Origin: Buttiauxella agrestis ATCC 33320 | Lineage (GTDB): Bacteria > Pseudomonadota > Gammaproteobacteria > Enterobacterales > Enterobacteriaceae | NCBI RefSeq assembly: GCF_000735355.1 | Contig: NZ_JMPI01000022.1 | Coordinates: 124,025-188,024 of the forward strand | Direction: 5' to 3' | DNA: 64,000 bases | Shown: positions 17,365 through 28,465 of the stretch, piece by piece | Layout: every line of letters begins with the position of its first letter | Position numbering within the stretch: position 1 is the stretch's first letter | Notes under the pieces: generated by a model | The model's database searches: none | Seen by the model: only the letters and a program-made list of their open reading frames with translations | Told to the model about the DNA's origin: nothing | Program-made: the position numbers and the translations under genes

Positions 17365-18141
17365 TCAGTTTGCAGCGGATTCATCAATATAACGATGAAT
17401 TGCGCGCAAAACAGCATCAGGTTTTTCGGCGTGAACCCAATGACCAGCACCGGCAACCACATGCGCACGGGCCTGTGGGAACTGCGAAAGCAGCTGTTCG
17501 CGGTGAGATTCGTCAACATAAGGAGATGCACCCCCGCGAATAAACAGCGCCGGTTCGTTCCAGGCAGGGATGTTTTTCCATCCGACAATATTCTCATATT
17601 GCTCCCACAGCACCGGCACATTGAATTTCCATTCGCCATCGGCAAAGGATTTCAGCAAAAACTGAATCACGCCCTCTTCATCAAGATGCTCGCGCATAAT
17701 GACGGCGGCTTGCTGGCGAGTTTTAACGTCTGCCTCGGTAACTGCATTAATCGCTGCAAAAATCTCATCGTGGCGACGCACTTGATAATCCACCGGGGCG
17801 ATATCAATCAGCACTAATTTATCAACACGTTCCGGGGCGATGGCGGTTAACGCCATTGCCACTTTCCCGCCCATAGAATGGCCGATAATAATGGCTTTCT
17901 TAATGCCATATTCATCAAGCGTTTCAACCACATCCTGCGCCATCGCAGAGTAGTTCATTTCTTCGCTACGCGGCGATAACCCATGATTGCGCAGATCAAT
18001 CTGCAGTAACGAATGATCCTGCCCAAGGTCACGGGCCAGCACGCCGAGGTTATCAAGGCTACCAAAAAGACCGTGAATAAGGACGATGGGAGAATTACTA
18101 GTCAATTGTTGCGCAGTTTGCAGGCGAGCATTCAATTTCAT
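17365..18141 (-). CDS. ybfF: YbfF, alpha/beta-hydrolase esterase
   Basis: A cytoplasmic esterase active on short and medium acyl esters and acyl-CoA in E. coli. The 258-residue protein has the HGLFGS oxyanion loop (~residues 23-28), the nucleophile elbow GHSMGG (Ser ~89), an acid in LFIRGGASPYVDE and His in GAGHWVHAEKP near the C-terminus. It is divergent from seqA across about 184 bp. Its physiological substrate is not settled. Confidence 0.93.
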   Translation of the reverse strand: MKLNARLQTAQQLTSNSPIVLIHGLFGSLDNLGVLARDLGQDHSLLQIDLRNHGLSPRSEEMNYSAMAQDVVETLDEYGIKKAIIIGHSMGGKVAMALTAIAPERVDKLVLIDIAPVDYQVRRHDEIFAAINAVTEADVKTRQQAAVIMREHLDEEGVIQFLLKSFADGEWKFNVPVLWEQYENIVGWKNIPAWNEPALFIRGGASPYVDESHREQLLSQFPQARAHVVAGAGHWVHAEKPDAVLRAIHRYIDESAAN

Positions 18142-18325
18142 GGCAAAGTTCTTTTTTTTTACTTCGTGAGGTTAGGGTATCATAACGGCATTCTGCCGCA
18201 CTGCCGCAAATTTCCAGTTTAGTCTGACTTTGTGGGGTGACAAAAGCTTGGCGCTACCCGAGGTTGGGATTTGTCCTTATAATCCCAACAACTTGTATTC
18301 AGAAAAGATATCGCACTGGATTAAG

Positions 18326-18874
18326 ATGAAAACAATTGAAGTTGATGACGAGCTCTATCGCTACATTGCCAGCCACACGCAGCACATTGGTGAAAGCGCG
18401 TCCGATATTTTACGGCGCATGTTGAAATTTACCGCCGGTCAAACTCCTGCTACACCTGCATCTACCGGCCAGACGGCGGCAACTGCTGCACCTGCCCCGG
18501 AAGCCAAACCCGTAAACAAAGCACGCGATCGTGTTCGTGCGGTGCGTGAATTGCTGCTGTCTGATGAATATGCGGAGCAAAAGAAAGCCGTTAACCGTTT
18601 CATGATGGTGCTTTCGACTCTGTATACCTTAGATGCTCATGCTTTTGGTGAAGCGACCGAGTCGCTGCACGGTCGCACTCGTGTCTACTTTGCAGGCAAC
18701 GAGCAAACGCTGCTGCAAAACGGCAACCAGACCAAACCTAAGCATGTCCCAGGTACGCCATACTGGGTTATCACCAATACCAATACAGGCCGTAAATGCA
18801 GCATGATCGAACACATCATGCAATCAATGCAATTCCCGGCGGAATTGATTGAAAAGGTTTGCGGCACAATTTAA
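18326..18874 (+). CDS. seqA: SeqA, negative modulator of replication initiation
   Basis: Binds clusters of hemimethylated GATC sites, sequesters oriC and organises new DNA behind the fork. It has 182 residues from the ATG at 18326 ([19 protein letters not shown]), the E. coli start. The N-terminal oligomerisation helix pair covers ~1-35, followed by an Ala/Pro/Thr-rich linker ~45-65. The C-terminal DNA-binding domain contains the NTGRK...M region that recognises methyl-adenine. The linker is a little different from E. coli, as expected. pgm starts 25 bp downstream, and the two are co-transcribed in E. coli. Confidence 0.97.
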   Translation: MKTIEVDDELYRYIASHTQHIGESASDILRRMLKFTAGQTPATPASTGQTAATAAPAPEAKPVNKARDRVRAVRELLLSDEYAEQKKAVNRFMMVLSTLYTLDAHAFGEATESLHGRTRVYFAGNEQTLLQNGNQTKPKHVPGTPYWVITNTNTGRKCSMIEHIMQSMQFPAELIEKVCGTI

Positions 18875-18899
18875 CACCTCGCGTCAGAAGGAAAGGCCA

Positions 18900-20543
18900 A
18901 TGGCTAACCACCCTCGTGCAGGACAACCGGCACAACAGAGCGATTTGATTAACGTAGCCCAACTGACGGCCCAGTATTACGTGCTGAAGCCTGAAGTGGG
19001 GAATAGCGAACACGCGGTGAAGTTCGGAACTTCCGGCCACCGTGGTAGTGCGGCACGTCATAGTTTCAATGAACCTCACATTCTGGCGATTGCTCAGGCG
19101 ATTGCTGAAGATCGTGCAAAAAATGGCATTACCGGGCCGTGCTACGTTGGCAAAGATACCCACGCGTTATCTGAACCTGCGTTTATCTCCGTGCTCGAAG
19201 TGTTGGCTGCAAACGGTGTGGATGTCATTGTGCAACAGGCAAATGGCTACACGCCAACGCCTGCCATCTCGCACGCTATTCTGACGCATAACAAAAACGG
19301 TGGCGCACTGGCCGATGGTATTGTCATCACGCCTTCGCACAACCCGCCGGAAGATGGTGGTATCAAATACAATCCGCCAAATGGTGGTCCGGCTGATACC
19401 AATGTCACCAAAGTGGTTGAAGATCGCGCCAACGCATTGTTGGCCGCGGGTCTGAAAGATGTAAAACGTATCTCTCTGGATAAAGCCTGGGCAAGCGGTC
19501 ACGTACAAGAACAAGATCTGGTGCAGCCGTTTATTGAAGGGCTGGTGGACATCGTTGATATGGCCGCCATCCAGAAATCGGGTCTGAAATTGGGTGTTGA
19601 TCCGCTCGGCGGCTCCGGTATCGAATACTGGCAGCGCATCGCGAAACACTACAATCTGGATCTGACGATTGTTAACGATCATGTCGATCAAACCTTCCGC
19701 TTTATGCATCTGGATAAAGATGGCGCTATCCGCATGGATTGCTCCTCCGAATGCGCAATGGCGGGTTTGCTGGCGCTGCGTGACAAATTCGATCTGGCAT
19801 TTGCTAACGACCCGGATTACGACCGCCACGGTATCGTCACGCCTGCTGGTCTGATGAATCCGAACCATTATCTTGCAGTTGCGATTAACTACCTGTTCCA
19901 GCATCGCCCACAGTGGGGCAAAGACGTTGCAGTCGGTAAAACGCTGGTTTCTTCAGCAATGATTGACCGCGTGGTCAACGATTTAGGCCGTAAACTGGTA
20001 GAAGTACCGGTTGGTTTCAAATGGTTTGTTGATGGTTTGTTTGATGGCAGCTTCGGTTTTGGCGGCGAAGAGAGCGCCGGGGCATCATTCCTGCGTTTCG
20101 ACGGCACTCCGTGGTCTACCGACAAAGACGGCATCATCATGTGCTTGCTGGCGGCCGAAATCACTGCCGTTACCGGCAAAAATCCGCAGCAGCATTATGA
20201 CGAACTGGCAGCCCGTTTCGGCGCGCCTAGCTACAACCGTCTGCAAGCTTCTGCCACTTCTGCGCAGAAAGCGGCGTTGTCTAAACTCTCCCCAGAAATG
20301 GTGAGCGCCAGCACCCTGGCAGGCGACCCGATTACCGCACGCTTAACGGCAGCTCCGGGTAACGGCGCATCCATTGGCGGTTTGAAAGTGATGACCGACA
20401 ACGGCTGGTTTGCAGCCCGTCCGTCTGGTACTGAAGATGCCTACAAAATCTATTGCGAAAGTTTCTTAGGCGCGGAACACCGCCTGCAAATTGAGAAAGA
20501 AGCGGTAGAGATTGTCAGTGAAGTGCTGAAAAACGCGAAGTAA
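18900..20543 (+). CDS. pgm: Pgm, alpha-phosphoglucomutase
   Basis: Interconverts glucose-1-P and glucose-6-P for glycogen, trehalose and UDP-glucose metabolism. It has 547 residues from the ATG at 18900 ([15 protein letters not shown]), preceded by AAGGAAAGG. The catalytic phosphoserine is Ser146 in TPSHNPP; the metal loop is NDPDYDRHG, the sugar loop GGEESAG and the phosphate loop [10 protein letters not shown]. It ends at a strong hairpin. In E. coli speF-potE follow; here kdpE is next. Confidence 0.97.
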   Translation: MANHPRAGQPAQQSDLINVAQLTAQYYVLKPEVGNSEHAVKFGTSGHRGSAARHSFNEPHILAIAQAIAEDRAKNGITGPCYVGKDTHALSEPAFISVLEVLAANGVDVIVQQANGYTPTPAISHAILTHNKNGGALADGIVITPSHNPPEDGGIKYNPPNGGPADTNVTKVVEDRANALLAAGLKDVKRISLDKAWASGHVQEQDLVQPFIEGLVDIVDMAAIQKSGLKLGVDPLGGSGIEYWQRIAKHYNLDLTIVNDHVDQTFRFMHLDKDGAIRMDCSSECAMAGLLALRDKFDLAFANDPDYDRHGIVTPAGLMNPNHYLAVAINYLFQHRPQWGKDVAVGKTLVSSAMIDRVVNDLGRKLVEVPVGFKWFVDGLFDGSFGFGGEESAGASFLRFDGTPWSTDKDGIIMCLLAAEITAVTGKNPQQHYDELAARFGAPSYNRLQASATSAQKAALSKLSPEMVSASTLAGDPITARLTAAPGNGASIGGLKVMTDNGWFAARPSGTEDAYKIYCESFLGAEHRLQIEKEAVEIVSEVLKNAK

Positions 20544-20555
20544 TTCGTAGAACTG

Positions 20556-20582
20556 AAAAAGGCGCCGAAAGGCGCCTTTTTT
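20556..20582. terminator. Terminator between pgm and kdpE
   Basis: The stem AAAAAGGCGCC / GGCGCCTTTTT is perfect with a GAAA tetraloop. It is symmetrical, so it can end both pgm and, on the other strand, kdpDE transcripts. Confidence 0.93.
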
Positions 20583-20593
20583 GTTTGTAGAAT

Positions 20594-21271
20594 CTACAAC
20601 ATAAACCGATAACCAATCCCCGTTTCCGTCAACAAATGCGCCGGGCGCGCCGGATCGCTTTCCAGCTTCTGGCGCAAATGTCCCATATAAATGCGCAAAT
20701 AGTGACTGTGTTCCACGGCATTTGGCCCCCAAACCTGGTTGAGCAGCTGGCGCTGTGTCAGCACTTTTCCATGGTTATTGAGCAGGGTAGCAAGCAGGCG
20801 AAATTCAATAGGTGTGAGGTGGATTTCGGTGCCATCGCGGGTAATGCGACGGTTGGCGAGATCAACGCTGATATTTGAAAACTGATAAACCGGATCGGGC
20901 TGCGCAAGGCTTGCATGGCGACGTAAGACGACACGCAGTCGCGCTTGCAGTTCGCCAATCCCAAACGGTTTGCTGAGATAGTCATCAGCTCCGGCATCCA
21001 GCGCGTCAATCTTCACTTGCTCATCGCTACGCGCGGAAAGCACCACAATCGGCGTCTGGCTCCACTGGCGGAAATCACGGATAAAATCAATGCCGTCGCC
21101 ATCGGGTAAACCGAGGTCGAGAATCACCAAATCCGGTTTGCGAGTGGCGGCTTCAAGCAAGCCGCGTTGCAGCGTCTCGGCTTCGTGGACGCGTAACGAC
21201 TCGGCCTCCAGCGCGGTACGCAAGAAACGGCGAATCTCTTTTTCGTCTTCAACTATCAGAACGGATATCAC
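20594..21271 (-). CDS. kdpE: KdpE, response regulator of the Kdp K+ system
   Basis: OmpR/PhoB-family activator of kdpFABC. The 225-residue protein has a receiver domain with phospho-acceptor Asp52 (ILDLGLPDGDG), acidic pocket Glu-Asp in VEDEKE, the conserved Thr/Ser and Lys switch (LSAR, LSKPF), and a winged-helix domain (LTPIEFRLLATL...RIYMGHLRQKLE). Its ATG overlaps the kdpD stop (ATGA), so the two are translationally coupled. The target operator is visible at 28545. Confidence 0.97.
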   Translation of the reverse strand: MISVLIVEDEKEIRRFLRTALEAESLRVHEAETLQRGLLEAATRKPDLVILDLGLPDGDGIDFIRDFRQWSQTPIVVLSARSDEQVKIDALDAGADDYLSKPFGIGELQARLRVVLRRHASLAQPDPVYQFSNISVDLANRRITRDGTEIHLTPIEFRLLATLLNNHGKVLTQRQLLNQVWGPNAVEHSHYLRIYMGHLRQKLESDPARPAHLLTETGIGYRFML

Positions 21272-23955
21272 AGCGTCTCATTCATCTCAGCAAGTTCGGG
21301 CGGCGGGGGAAGGGGTAAAATAACATGAAAACTGGCTCCGCCTTCCACCCGATTAGCCGCAATAATTTTTCCGTCGTGGACTTCAACAATCGCCTGGCAA
21401 ATTGCCAGCCCTAAACCTACGCCTGGGATTGCCGACTCTTTGTTACCCCTGGAGAATTTATCAAAAATCTTTTGTTCCTGGCCAACAGGAATACCTGGCC
21501 CGCTGTCCCAGACTTCAACGTCCAGCTTATCAGCCAGAGCTTGCGCGCGAATGCCAATTTTGGCCTGGTAGCCTGCGTATTTTGCCGCATTCTCAAGCAG
21601 GTTTATCAGCACCCGTTCAAAGAGCGGGCCATCAACATGAATCAATAGCAGAGGTTCAGGCAAGTCCAAATCAATATGTCGCCCGCCCAGTCCAGGCTCC
21701 AGCATTTTTAACGCGCTGCCGACCACCTCTTCCAGCGTTAACCACTCTTTGCGCAGATTAAATCCACCGGACTGAATCCGCGCCATATCCAGCAAATTGT
21801 TGACCAGGCGCGTGGTATTGAGCACATGCTGGCGAATATCGTTGGCTTGCGGTGCATGTTTAGAGCCTTCAGATGCCAGATCCAGAGTCAGAATTTCCGC
21901 CTGCCCAAACAACACTGTCAGAGGTGTACGCAAATCGTGCGAAAGGGCGGCGAGCAGCGAGTTACGAATTTGCTCGCGTTCGCTCGAAAGCCGGGCTTGT
22001 TCTTCACTTGCGGTCAGCAAAAATCTTTCCAGCGCCGTCGCCGTCAGCAGGGTGAAAGTTTCCAGCAGCCGCTGCTGCTCAGGAATCATCAACTGGCGTA
22101 AATTATTGGGTTCGACGATAAGCAAGCCGAGTGTTTTTTCCGGCGTTTTCAGCGGCAGAATTTGATACGGCACGCCGGGTAAAGTATCGGTCCCAGCACC
22201 TGCGGGCTGGCCTTTATCAAAGCTCCAGCGGGCAATGGCTTCGTCCCAGTTTTGCGGTTCACTCTGCCCATTAGCACGCACTAACACGCCGTTCTCATCC
22301 GGCAGTAATAGTTGGGCGCGGGCGTGAAAACTATTTTTGATAAACAGCTCGCTGGTCGCGGCTATATCTTGCGGCGTACGTTCTGCGGCGAGGGCTTTAG
22401 ACATCTCATAAAGATGGCGTGTGCGCTGCTCGCGATAACGAGCGATGCGCGCCTGATAGCGCACGCCCGCCGTGAGATTCCCGATAACCAAGCCAACGGT
22501 CAGCATAACGGCGAACGTTAACAGGTACTGGATATCAGAAACCGCTAGTGTGCCGTGAGGAGCAATAAAGAATAAATCGAAACTCAGTACGCTAATGACG
22601 GTGGCAAGAACCGAAGGCCAGCGACCATAAAACAGCGCCACAATCACCACACCCAGCAAATAAAGCATCACCAGGTTAGCGGCATCGAAACCCATCAGCC
22701 ATTGATTCGCGATAAACGTCGTTACCGCGCAAAGGGCGACGGCGACGCCACAGCCGCGCAATTGCGCACGCCATTTTTCGCTAAAGCTGCGAGTGTCCTG
22801 GGCGGAAGGAGAGACGGCAGAGGGTTTATCGTCAAGGGCGACAATCACCAGATCAAGGTCTGGCGCACGGCGGGCTAAACGATCGGCAAAGGATTCCCGG
22901 CTCCAGAAGCGTCGAGTAGTGCGTCTACCGATAATAATCTTGCCGAGATTATGCTCGCGCGCGTAACGCAAAATCGCTTTATCTTCTGCCGGATCGGCAA
23001 GCGTGGTGGTTTCAGCCCCCAACTCTTGAGCGAGGCGAAGCGAGGCCAAAATAGCGCGACGTTGATGTTCAGGTAACCGATGAAGCTGCGGGGTTTCGAC
23101 GTAAACGGCGTGCCAGACGCTGCCTAGTTTTGCCGCCAGGCGCGCGGCGGTGCGCACCAGTTTTTCATTGCCGGAACTGTGGCCGATACACAGCAAAATG
23201 GCATCTCGCGTGTGCCAGACTTTTTCCTCGCCCTGGTTATCACGCCAGGCACGCATTTGATCATCAACGCGGTCGGCGGTGCGGCGCAGGGCCAGTTCGC
23301 GTAAGGCAATCAAATTCCCCTTACGGAAGAAGTGCTCGATGGCGCGTTCGGCCTGGCCTGAAATATACACTTTCCCTTCGTGCAGGCGCTGGCGTAAATC
23401 ATCAGGCGGCAAATCGACCAGCACGATTTCATCGGCGGCGTCAAAAATCGGGTCGGGTACCGTTTCGCGCACCTGAATTCCCGTCACGCCACCAACAATA
23501 TCGTTCAGGCTTTCAAGATGCTGAACGTTGACGGTGGTAAACACATCAATCCCGGCGTCGAGCAACTCTTCCACATCTTGCCAGCGTTTAGGGTGGCGCG
23601 AACCGGGCGCATTGCTGTGCGCCAATTCGTCCATCAGGATCAGCGCCGGGTTACGTGCCAGCGCCGCGTCGAGATCAAACTCCTGAACCCAGCGCCCACG
23701 ATGGTGTATCCGCTTTGCAGGCAGAATATTCAGCCCGTTCAGCAGCGCGGCAGTTTCCTGGCGGCCGTGAGTTTCTACCACGCCAATCAGGATATTTAGC
23801 CCTTGTCCTCGCAACCGCTGCGCTTCCTGAAGCATGGCGTAAGTTTTCCCTACGCCTGCACACGCGCCGAAGAAAATCTTTAACTTGCCGCGCGATGGGC
23901 GGTTGACCTGCTCCAGCAATTTATCTGGATTAGGGCGCAGCGGTTCCTGAGACAT
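21268..23955 (-). CDS. kdpD: KdpD, K+-sensing histidine kinase
   Basis: Inner-membrane sensor that responds to K+ limitation and osmotic stress. It has 895 residues from the ATG at 23955 (MSQEPLRPNPDKLLEQ); 43 further in-frame upstream codons cover the REP and are not coding. The N-terminal KdpD domain has a Walker-like GACAGVGKT (~30-38) and DELAHSNAPGSRHPKR; a universal-stress-protein-like domain, four closely spaced membrane segments (~400-500) and a GAF region follow. The kinase core has His673 (LSHDLRTPLT) and the ATP lid GLGLAICQAIV. A REP separates it from kdpC. Confidence 0.97.
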   Translation of the reverse strand: MSQEPLRPNPDKLLEQVNRPSRGKLKIFFGACAGVGKTYAMLQEAQRLRGQGLNILIGVVETHGRQETAALLNGLNILPAKRIHHRGRWVQEFDLDAALARNPALILMDELAHSNAPGSRHPKRWQDVEELLDAGIDVFTTVNVQHLESLNDIVGGVTGIQVRETVPDPIFDAADEIVLVDLPPDDLRQRLHEGKVYISGQAERAIEHFFRKGNLIALRELALRRTADRVDDQMRAWRDNQGEEKVWHTRDAILLCIGHSSGNEKLVRTAARLAAKLGSVWHAVYVETPQLHRLPEHQRRAILASLRLAQELGAETTTLADPAEDKAILRYAREHNLGKIIIGRRTTRRFWSRESFADRLARRAPDLDLVIVALDDKPSAVSPSAQDTRSFSEKWRAQLRGCGVAVALCAVTTFIANQWLMGFDAANLVMLYLLGVVIVALFYGRWPSVLATVISVLSFDLFFIAPHGTLAVSDIQYLLTFAVMLTVGLVIGNLTAGVRYQARIARYREQRTRHLYEMSKALAAERTPQDIAATSELFIKNSFHARAQLLLPDENGVLVRANGQSEPQNWDEAIARWSFDKGQPAGAGTDTLPGVPYQILPLKTPEKTLGLLIVEPNNLRQLMIPEQQRLLETFTLLTATALERFLLTASEEQARLSSEREQIRNSLLAALSHDLRTPLTVLFGQAEILTLDLASEGSKHAPQANDIRQHVLNTTRLVNNLLDMARIQSGGFNLRKEWLTLEEVVGSALKMLEPGLGGRHIDLDLPEPLLLIHVDGPLFERVLINLLENAAKYAGYQAKIGIRAQALADKLDVEVWDSGPGIPVGQEQKIFDKFSRGNKESAIPGVGLGLAICQAIVEVHDGKIIAANRVEGGASFHVILPLPPPPELAEMNETL

Positions 23956-23971
23956 ATCAAATCCTTTTTGG

Positions 23972-24028
23972 TGGATGACGCTGGCGCTTGCTCGCGACCG
24001 GGTAGGTCGTACAGCAGCGTCATCCGGC
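23972..24028. repeat. REP/BIME hairpin between kdpC and kdpD
   Basis: The outer arms TGGATGACGCTG and CAGCGTCATCCG form an inverted repeat around a GC-rich centre, as in a pair of REP units. It occupies most of the 82-bp gap between kdpC and the kdpD start. Confidence 0.75.
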
Positions 24029-24037
24029 AGTTTTCTC

Positions 24038-24613
24038 TTATGGTGCCTGGAGAGCATCCAGCGCCAGGTTAACCAACAACACATTCACCACTGGTTTACC
24101 GATAAAACCAACCAGCGGGTGAGTGGTATTTTCTGCTACCAGGCGTGCCACTTGTTGAACGGGCAAATTGCGCGCATTAGCGATACGAGGAATTTGCCAG
24201 GCTGCGGCTTCTGGTGAAATTTGCCCGTCCAGACCACTGGCCGACGCAGTAACCAGCTCAACGGGAACCGCCGGGTTGGCTTGCGGATTTGCCTGTCTTA
24301 ATGCCGCGACACGTTCGGTAATTTGTTTATCTAATTCTGGATTGCTTCCTGCCAAATTACTGCCGCCAGAGGCCATTGGATTATAAGGTGTTTCTGCGGT
24401 TGCAGAAGGGCGACCTTGCAAATACTTAGCCTCGGTGAAGTTTTGCCCAATCAGCCTGGAGCCGCGTACTTCGTTGGCCTGAATAATCAACGAACCATTG
24501 GCCTGCTCATGGAACCACCACTGGCCTAAAAGTGTGGTCAAAAGCGGGTAAAGTCCGCCTGTAATCAGGGTCAGCAAAATCAGTAACAGTATAGCGGGAC
24601 GTAAAATAGTCAT
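24038..24613 (-). CDS. kdpC: KdpC, potassium-transporting ATPase subunit C
   Basis: Accessory subunit of the high-affinity K+ pump that increases ATP affinity. The 191-residue protein has one N-terminal membrane helix (~8-28, [21 protein letters not shown]) and a periplasmic domain with the conserved GS.LIGQNF, PYNP and [12 protein letters not shown] motifs. It starts 12 bp after kdpB. Length is the family norm. Confidence 0.96.
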   Translation of the reverse strand: MTILRPAILLLILLTLITGGLYPLLTTLLGQWWFHEQANGSLIIQANEVRGSRLIGQNFTEAKYLQGRPSATAETPYNPMASGGSNLAGSNPELDKQITERVAALRQANPQANPAVPVELVTASASGLDGQISPEAAAWQIPRIANARNLPVQQVARLVAENTTHPLVGFIGKPVVNVLLVNLALDALQAP

Positions 24614-24625
24614 TTGTTTTTCCTC

Positions 24626-26674
24626 TTAAACCAGGCCACACACGGTCAGCACCAGGTCGATAGCTTTGATGCCAATAAACGGCACAATTAAGCCGCCGAG
24701 CCCGTAAATCCACAGATTGCGGCGCAACATGGCAGCGGCACTTAGCGGTTTGTAGCTCACGCCACGTAATGCCAGTGGAATCAAAAAGATGATGATCAGG
24801 GCGTTGAAAATCACCGCGCTTAAAATCGCCGAAGTCGGGGAGTGCAGGTGCATCACGTTCAGCGCATTCAACTGCGGGTAAGTCGCGGCAAACGCGGCGG
24901 GAATGATCGCGAAATACTTCGCTACATCGTTGGCGATACTGAATGTGGTCAGCGAGCCACGGGTCATCAGCATCTGTTTGCCGATATGCACCACTTCAAT
25001 CAATTTGGTCGGGTTGGAGTCCAGGTCCACCATGTTGCCGGCTTCTTTCGCCGCCTGGGTGCCGGAATTCATCGCCACCGCCACGTCTGCCTGCGCCAGC
25101 GCCGGGGCATCGTTGGTGCCGTCGCCGGTCATCGCCACTAAACGGCCTTCCGCCTGATACTGGCGAATTAGTGCCAGTTTGGCTTCCGGTGTCGCTTCCG
25201 CGAGAAAATCATCGACACCCGCTTCGGCGGCAATCGCAGCTGCGGTCAGACGGTTATCACCGGTAATCATCACGGTTTTAATCCCCATCTGGCGTAACTG
25301 CGCAAAGCGCTCTTTAATGCCACCTTTAACAATATCTTTCAGGGCAATCACACCGAGTACGTTGGCACCTTCCGCGACAACCAGCGGCGTGCCACCAGTG
25401 CGCGCAACACCTTCGACGAGAGTATCCACCTGCGGCGGGAAATGACCACCGTTGGCCTCAACGTGGCGACGAATAGCATCGACAGAACCTTTGCGAATCA
25501 TGCGGTCCTGAATATCAATGCCGCTCATCCGGGTCTGCGCGGTGAATGGTACAAAGGTGGCATGCAGGTTTTGTACATCACGTTCGCGCAGGTTAAAGCG
25601 CTGTTTTGCCAGCACCACAATGCTGCGGCCTTCAGGTGTTTCATCGGCAAGCGACGAAAGCTGCGCCGCATCGGCCAATGTTTTTTCATCAATACCGGGA
25701 GCCGGAAGGAAATCTGAAGCCTGGCGGTTGCCAAGCGTAATGGTGCCGGTTTTATCCAGCAGCAAAACATCTACGTCGCCAGCCGCTTCTACGGCACGCC
25801 CGCTGGTGGCAATCACGTTTGCACCCAACATACGGCTCATACCCGCCACGCCAATGGCTGAAAGCAGCCCGCCGATAGTGGTCGGAATCAGGCAAACCAG
25901 CAGGGCAATCAGCACCGTGACGCTCACCGCCACGCCGCCATATTGCGAGAATGGCCAAAGCGTTGCCGTTGCCAGTAAGAAGACGATGGTGAGTGCGACC
26001 AGTAAAATCGTCAGCGCGATTTCGTTCGGCGTTTTACGGCGCTGGGCGCTTTCCACCATCGCTATCATGCGGTCGAGGAAGGTTTCACCAGGGTTCACAC
26101 TGCACTGAATCACCAGCCAGTCGGAAAGAATGCGCGTCCCGCCAGTCACGGAGGCAAAGTCACCGCCTGACTCACGAATCACCGGCGCGGACTCACCGGT
26201 AATCGCGCTTTCATCCACCGATGCGCCGCCTTCCAGCACCTCGCCATCACACGGGATAATATCGCCCGCTTCAACCAGCACGATATCGCCTTTGCGTAAA
26301 TCTGCGGCAGGCACATGGTCTATCTGCGCGTCATGATGCGGGGCGCGTAACTTACGAGCAAAACTGGTTTTCTTCACCCCTTTCAGGCTATTAGCTTGAG
26401 CCTTGCTACGGCCTTCAGCCAGCGCTTCGGCGAAGTTTGCGAACAGCACCGTAAACCAAAGCCATACGCTAATGGCGGCGGTGAATGGCGCATCGCCGGG
26501 AAGTTTTCCACTGAACATGGCAATCGCCAGAGCGGTAGTCATCACGCTCCCCACCCAAACAATAAACATCACCGGGTTGCGCCATTGCACTTGTGGTGTG
26601 AGCTTTTTAACGGAATCTATCAGCGCCTGACGAATCAGCGATGGTTCAAATAGCGCCTGTTGCTTGCGACTCAT
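24626..26674 (-). CDS. kdpB: KdpB, potassium-transporting P-type ATPase catalytic subunit
   Basis: The ATP-hydrolysing subunit of KdpFABC. It has 682 residues with the P-type phosphorylation site Asp307 in LDKTGTIT, the actuator motif TGES, the hinge [17 protein letters not shown] and membrane segments at the N-terminus, around 220-270 and at the C-terminal end. It lies 13 bp after kdpA. Length equals E. coli. Confidence 0.98.
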   Translation of the reverse strand: MSRKQQALFEPSLIRQALIDSVKKLTPQVQWRNPVMFIVWVGSVMTTALAIAMFSGKLPGDAPFTAAISVWLWFTVLFANFAEALAEGRSKAQANSLKGVKKTSFARKLRAPHHDAQIDHVPAADLRKGDIVLVEAGDIIPCDGEVLEGGASVDESAITGESAPVIRESGGDFASVTGGTRILSDWLVIQCSVNPGETFLDRMIAMVESAQRRKTPNEIALTILLVALTIVFLLATATLWPFSQYGGVAVSVTVLIALLVCLIPTTIGGLLSAIGVAGMSRMLGANVIATSGRAVEAAGDVDVLLLDKTGTITLGNRQASDFLPAPGIDEKTLADAAQLSSLADETPEGRSIVVLAKQRFNLRERDVQNLHATFVPFTAQTRMSGIDIQDRMIRKGSVDAIRRHVEANGGHFPPQVDTLVEGVARTGGTPLVVAEGANVLGVIALKDIVKGGIKERFAQLRQMGIKTVMITGDNRLTAAAIAAEAGVDDFLAEATPEAKLALIRQYQAEGRLVAMTGDGTNDAPALAQADVAVAMNSGTQAAKEAGNMVDLDSNPTKLIEVVHIGKQMLMTRGSLTTFSIANDVAKYFAIIPAAFAATYPQLNALNVMHLHSPTSAILSAVIFNALIIIFLIPLALRGVSYKPLSAAAMLRRNLWIYGLGGLIVPFIGIKAIDLVLTVCGLV

Positions 26675-26687
26675 GGAAGCCTCTTAA

Positions 26688-28376
26688 TCACAAATTCACA
26701 AAGGAAAGGTGTTCCGCAACCGGGCCTAAAGCGAGGGCGGGAATAAAGGTCAGCGCACCGACTAACAGCACCGTGCCAATCAGCAAGCCGATAAACAGCG
26801 GGCCGTGGGTGGGTAAGGTGCCGATGCCTGCCGCCTGCGACTTTTTAGTGACAAGCGAACCCGCAATAGCCAGCACCGGGATAATCACCGCAAAGCGGCC
26901 AAACCACATGCACACCGCCAGCAGCACGTTCCAGAAAGGGGTATTGGCGCTTAGACCGGCAAACGCGCTGCCGTTGTTATTGGCCGCAGAAGAGACGGCA
27001 TACAACACTTCGCTAAAGCCATGAATGCCGGGGTTGAGCATTCCCGCGCGACCCGCGTCCGTCATCATCGCAAGTGCGGTGCCGAGCAGCACTAAAGTAG
27101 GCGTAACCAAAATCGCCATGGCGGTCATTTTCATCTCGGCAACATCAATTTTTTTACCGAGATATTCAGGCGTGCGGCCAATCATCAACCCGGCGATAAA
27201 CACCGTCAGTAAGACGAACAGCAACATGCCGTACAGACCGGAGCCAACGCCGCCGAACACTACTTCGCCAATTTGCATCAGCCACATTGGGATCATGCCG
27301 CCAAGTGCCGTGAAGGAATCATGCATCGCGTTAACGGCACCACAGGAAGCAGCGGTGGTAATCACAGAAAACAGGCTACTGACCAATATCCCGAAGCGGC
27401 TTTCTTTGCCCTCCATGTTGATATTGCTGTCCGCGCCGAGCAGCGTGAAATGCGTATTCCCGCTAGTTTCGGCCCACATCACCACCACTACGCAAATCAC
27501 AAAAATTACCGCCATCGCCCATAAAATGGCGCGTCCCTGGCGTTTGTCGCTGACGGCTTCGCCAAAGGCAAAACACAGCGCGGTGGGGATCAGGAAGATC
27601 GCCAGCATCTGTACAAAGTTGGTCAGGGCGGTTGGGTTCTCGAACGGGTGCGAAGAGTTGGCATTAAAGAACCCGCCGCCGTTGGTGCCGAGCATTTTGA
27701 TAGCCTCTTGCGAAGCGACCGGGCCCATCGGCAACACGTGCTGCACGCCTTCAAGTGAGGTGAACGGCTGATACGCCGCGATGTTTTGCAATGTGCCCTG
27801 GCTGATAAAGAACAGCGCAATCAGCAGTGAAATCGGCAGCAAAACGTAAAGCGTGATGCGAGTCAAATCGACCCAGGCGTTACCGAGCGTGTGAGTGCTT
27901 TGACGGGAAAATGCGCGGATCAGCGCAAATACCACGGCAATACCGGTGGCCGCGGATAAGAAGTTTTGCACCGTCAAACCGACCATCTGGCTGAAATAGC
28001 TCAGCGTGGTTTCACCGCTGTAGGACTGCCAGTTAGTGTTGGAGACAAAACTGACGGCGGTGTTTAACGCCAGATGCCAGGAAAGCCCAGGCAATTGCTG
28101 CGGGTTAAGCGGCAAACTCCCTTGCGTTAGCAAAATGACGAACAGCAGCGCCAGACCAAAAACGTTAAAGGCAAGGATCGCCGCCAGATACCGCTTCCAA
28201 CTCATCTCCTGGCTGGCGTCGGCTCCCAGTAGTTTTATGAGCAGCGAGTCCATTTTCCCCAGAACAGGCAACGGCTCGCCATTAATGAAGCGCGTCAGTA
28301 CGTTACCCAGTGGTTTTGCCAGGGCAAAAAGCACCAACAGGAAACTGGCAATCAGTAAAAATGCGGAAGCGGCCAT
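26688..28376 (-). CDS. kdpA: KdpA, potassium-transporting ATPase potassium-binding subunit
   Basis: The K+ channel-like subunit of KdpFABC, with four repeated pore-loop units. It has 562 residues from the ATG at 28376 ([15 protein letters not shown]), the conserved start; an upstream 32-codon in-frame extension actually lies over kdpF in another frame. Selectivity-loop segments are seen in [50 protein letters not shown] and [15 protein letters not shown]. Its start codon shares one base with the kdpF stop (TGATG). Confidence 0.97.
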   Translation of the reverse strand: MAASAFLLIASFLLVLFALAKPLGNVLTRFINGEPLPVLGKMDSLLIKLLGADASQEMSWKRYLAAILAFNVFGLALLFVILLTQGSLPLNPQQLPGLSWHLALNTAVSFVSNTNWQSYSGETTLSYFSQMVGLTVQNFLSAATGIAVVFALIRAFSRQSTHTLGNAWVDLTRITLYVLLPISLLIALFFISQGTLQNIAAYQPFTSLEGVQHVLPMGPVASQEAIKMLGTNGGGFFNANSSHPFENPTALTNFVQMLAIFLIPTALCFAFGEAVSDKRQGRAILWAMAVIFVICVVVVMWAETSGNTHFTLLGADSNINMEGKESRFGILVSSLFSVITTAASCGAVNAMHDSFTALGGMIPMWLMQIGEVVFGGVGSGLYGMLLFVLLTVFIAGLMIGRTPEYLGKKIDVAEMKMTAMAILVTPTLVLLGTALAMMTDAGRAGMLNPGIHGFSEVLYAVSSAANNNGSAFAGLSANTPFWNVLLAVCMWFGRFAVIIPVLAIAGSLVTKKSQAAGIGTLPTHGPLFIGLLIGTVLLVGALTFIPALALGPVAEHLSFVNL

Positions 28377-28465
28377 CAGAACGCCTCCGCATTGATCAGG
28401 GCATAAATTAAATATCCCAACAGCATAAAGACCAGCACCACACCGGCTATCAGACCTGCACTCAC
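28376..28465 (-). CDS. kdpF: KdpF, small membrane subunit of the Kdp ATPase
   Basis: A 29-residue single-span peptide, first gene of the operon, that stabilises the KdpABC complex and was too short for a standard ORF list. The minus strand at 28465 reads GTG AGT GCA GGT..., giving (M)[19 protein letters not shown] and ending [10 protein letters not shown] good Shine-Dalgarno (GAGGTGG) lies 4 nt before the GTG. E. coli KdpF has the same SAGVIAG...GYLVYALINAE pattern. The TGA overlaps the kdpA ATG by one base. Confidence 0.93.
   Translation of the reverse strand: MSAGLIAGVVLVFMLLGYLIYALINAEAF

Noticed and set aside
23956..24084. In-frame N-terminal extension of kdpD by 43 codons
   Set aside because: The extra codons translate a REP element and part of kdpC in another frame; KdpD proteins start at MxxEPLRP.
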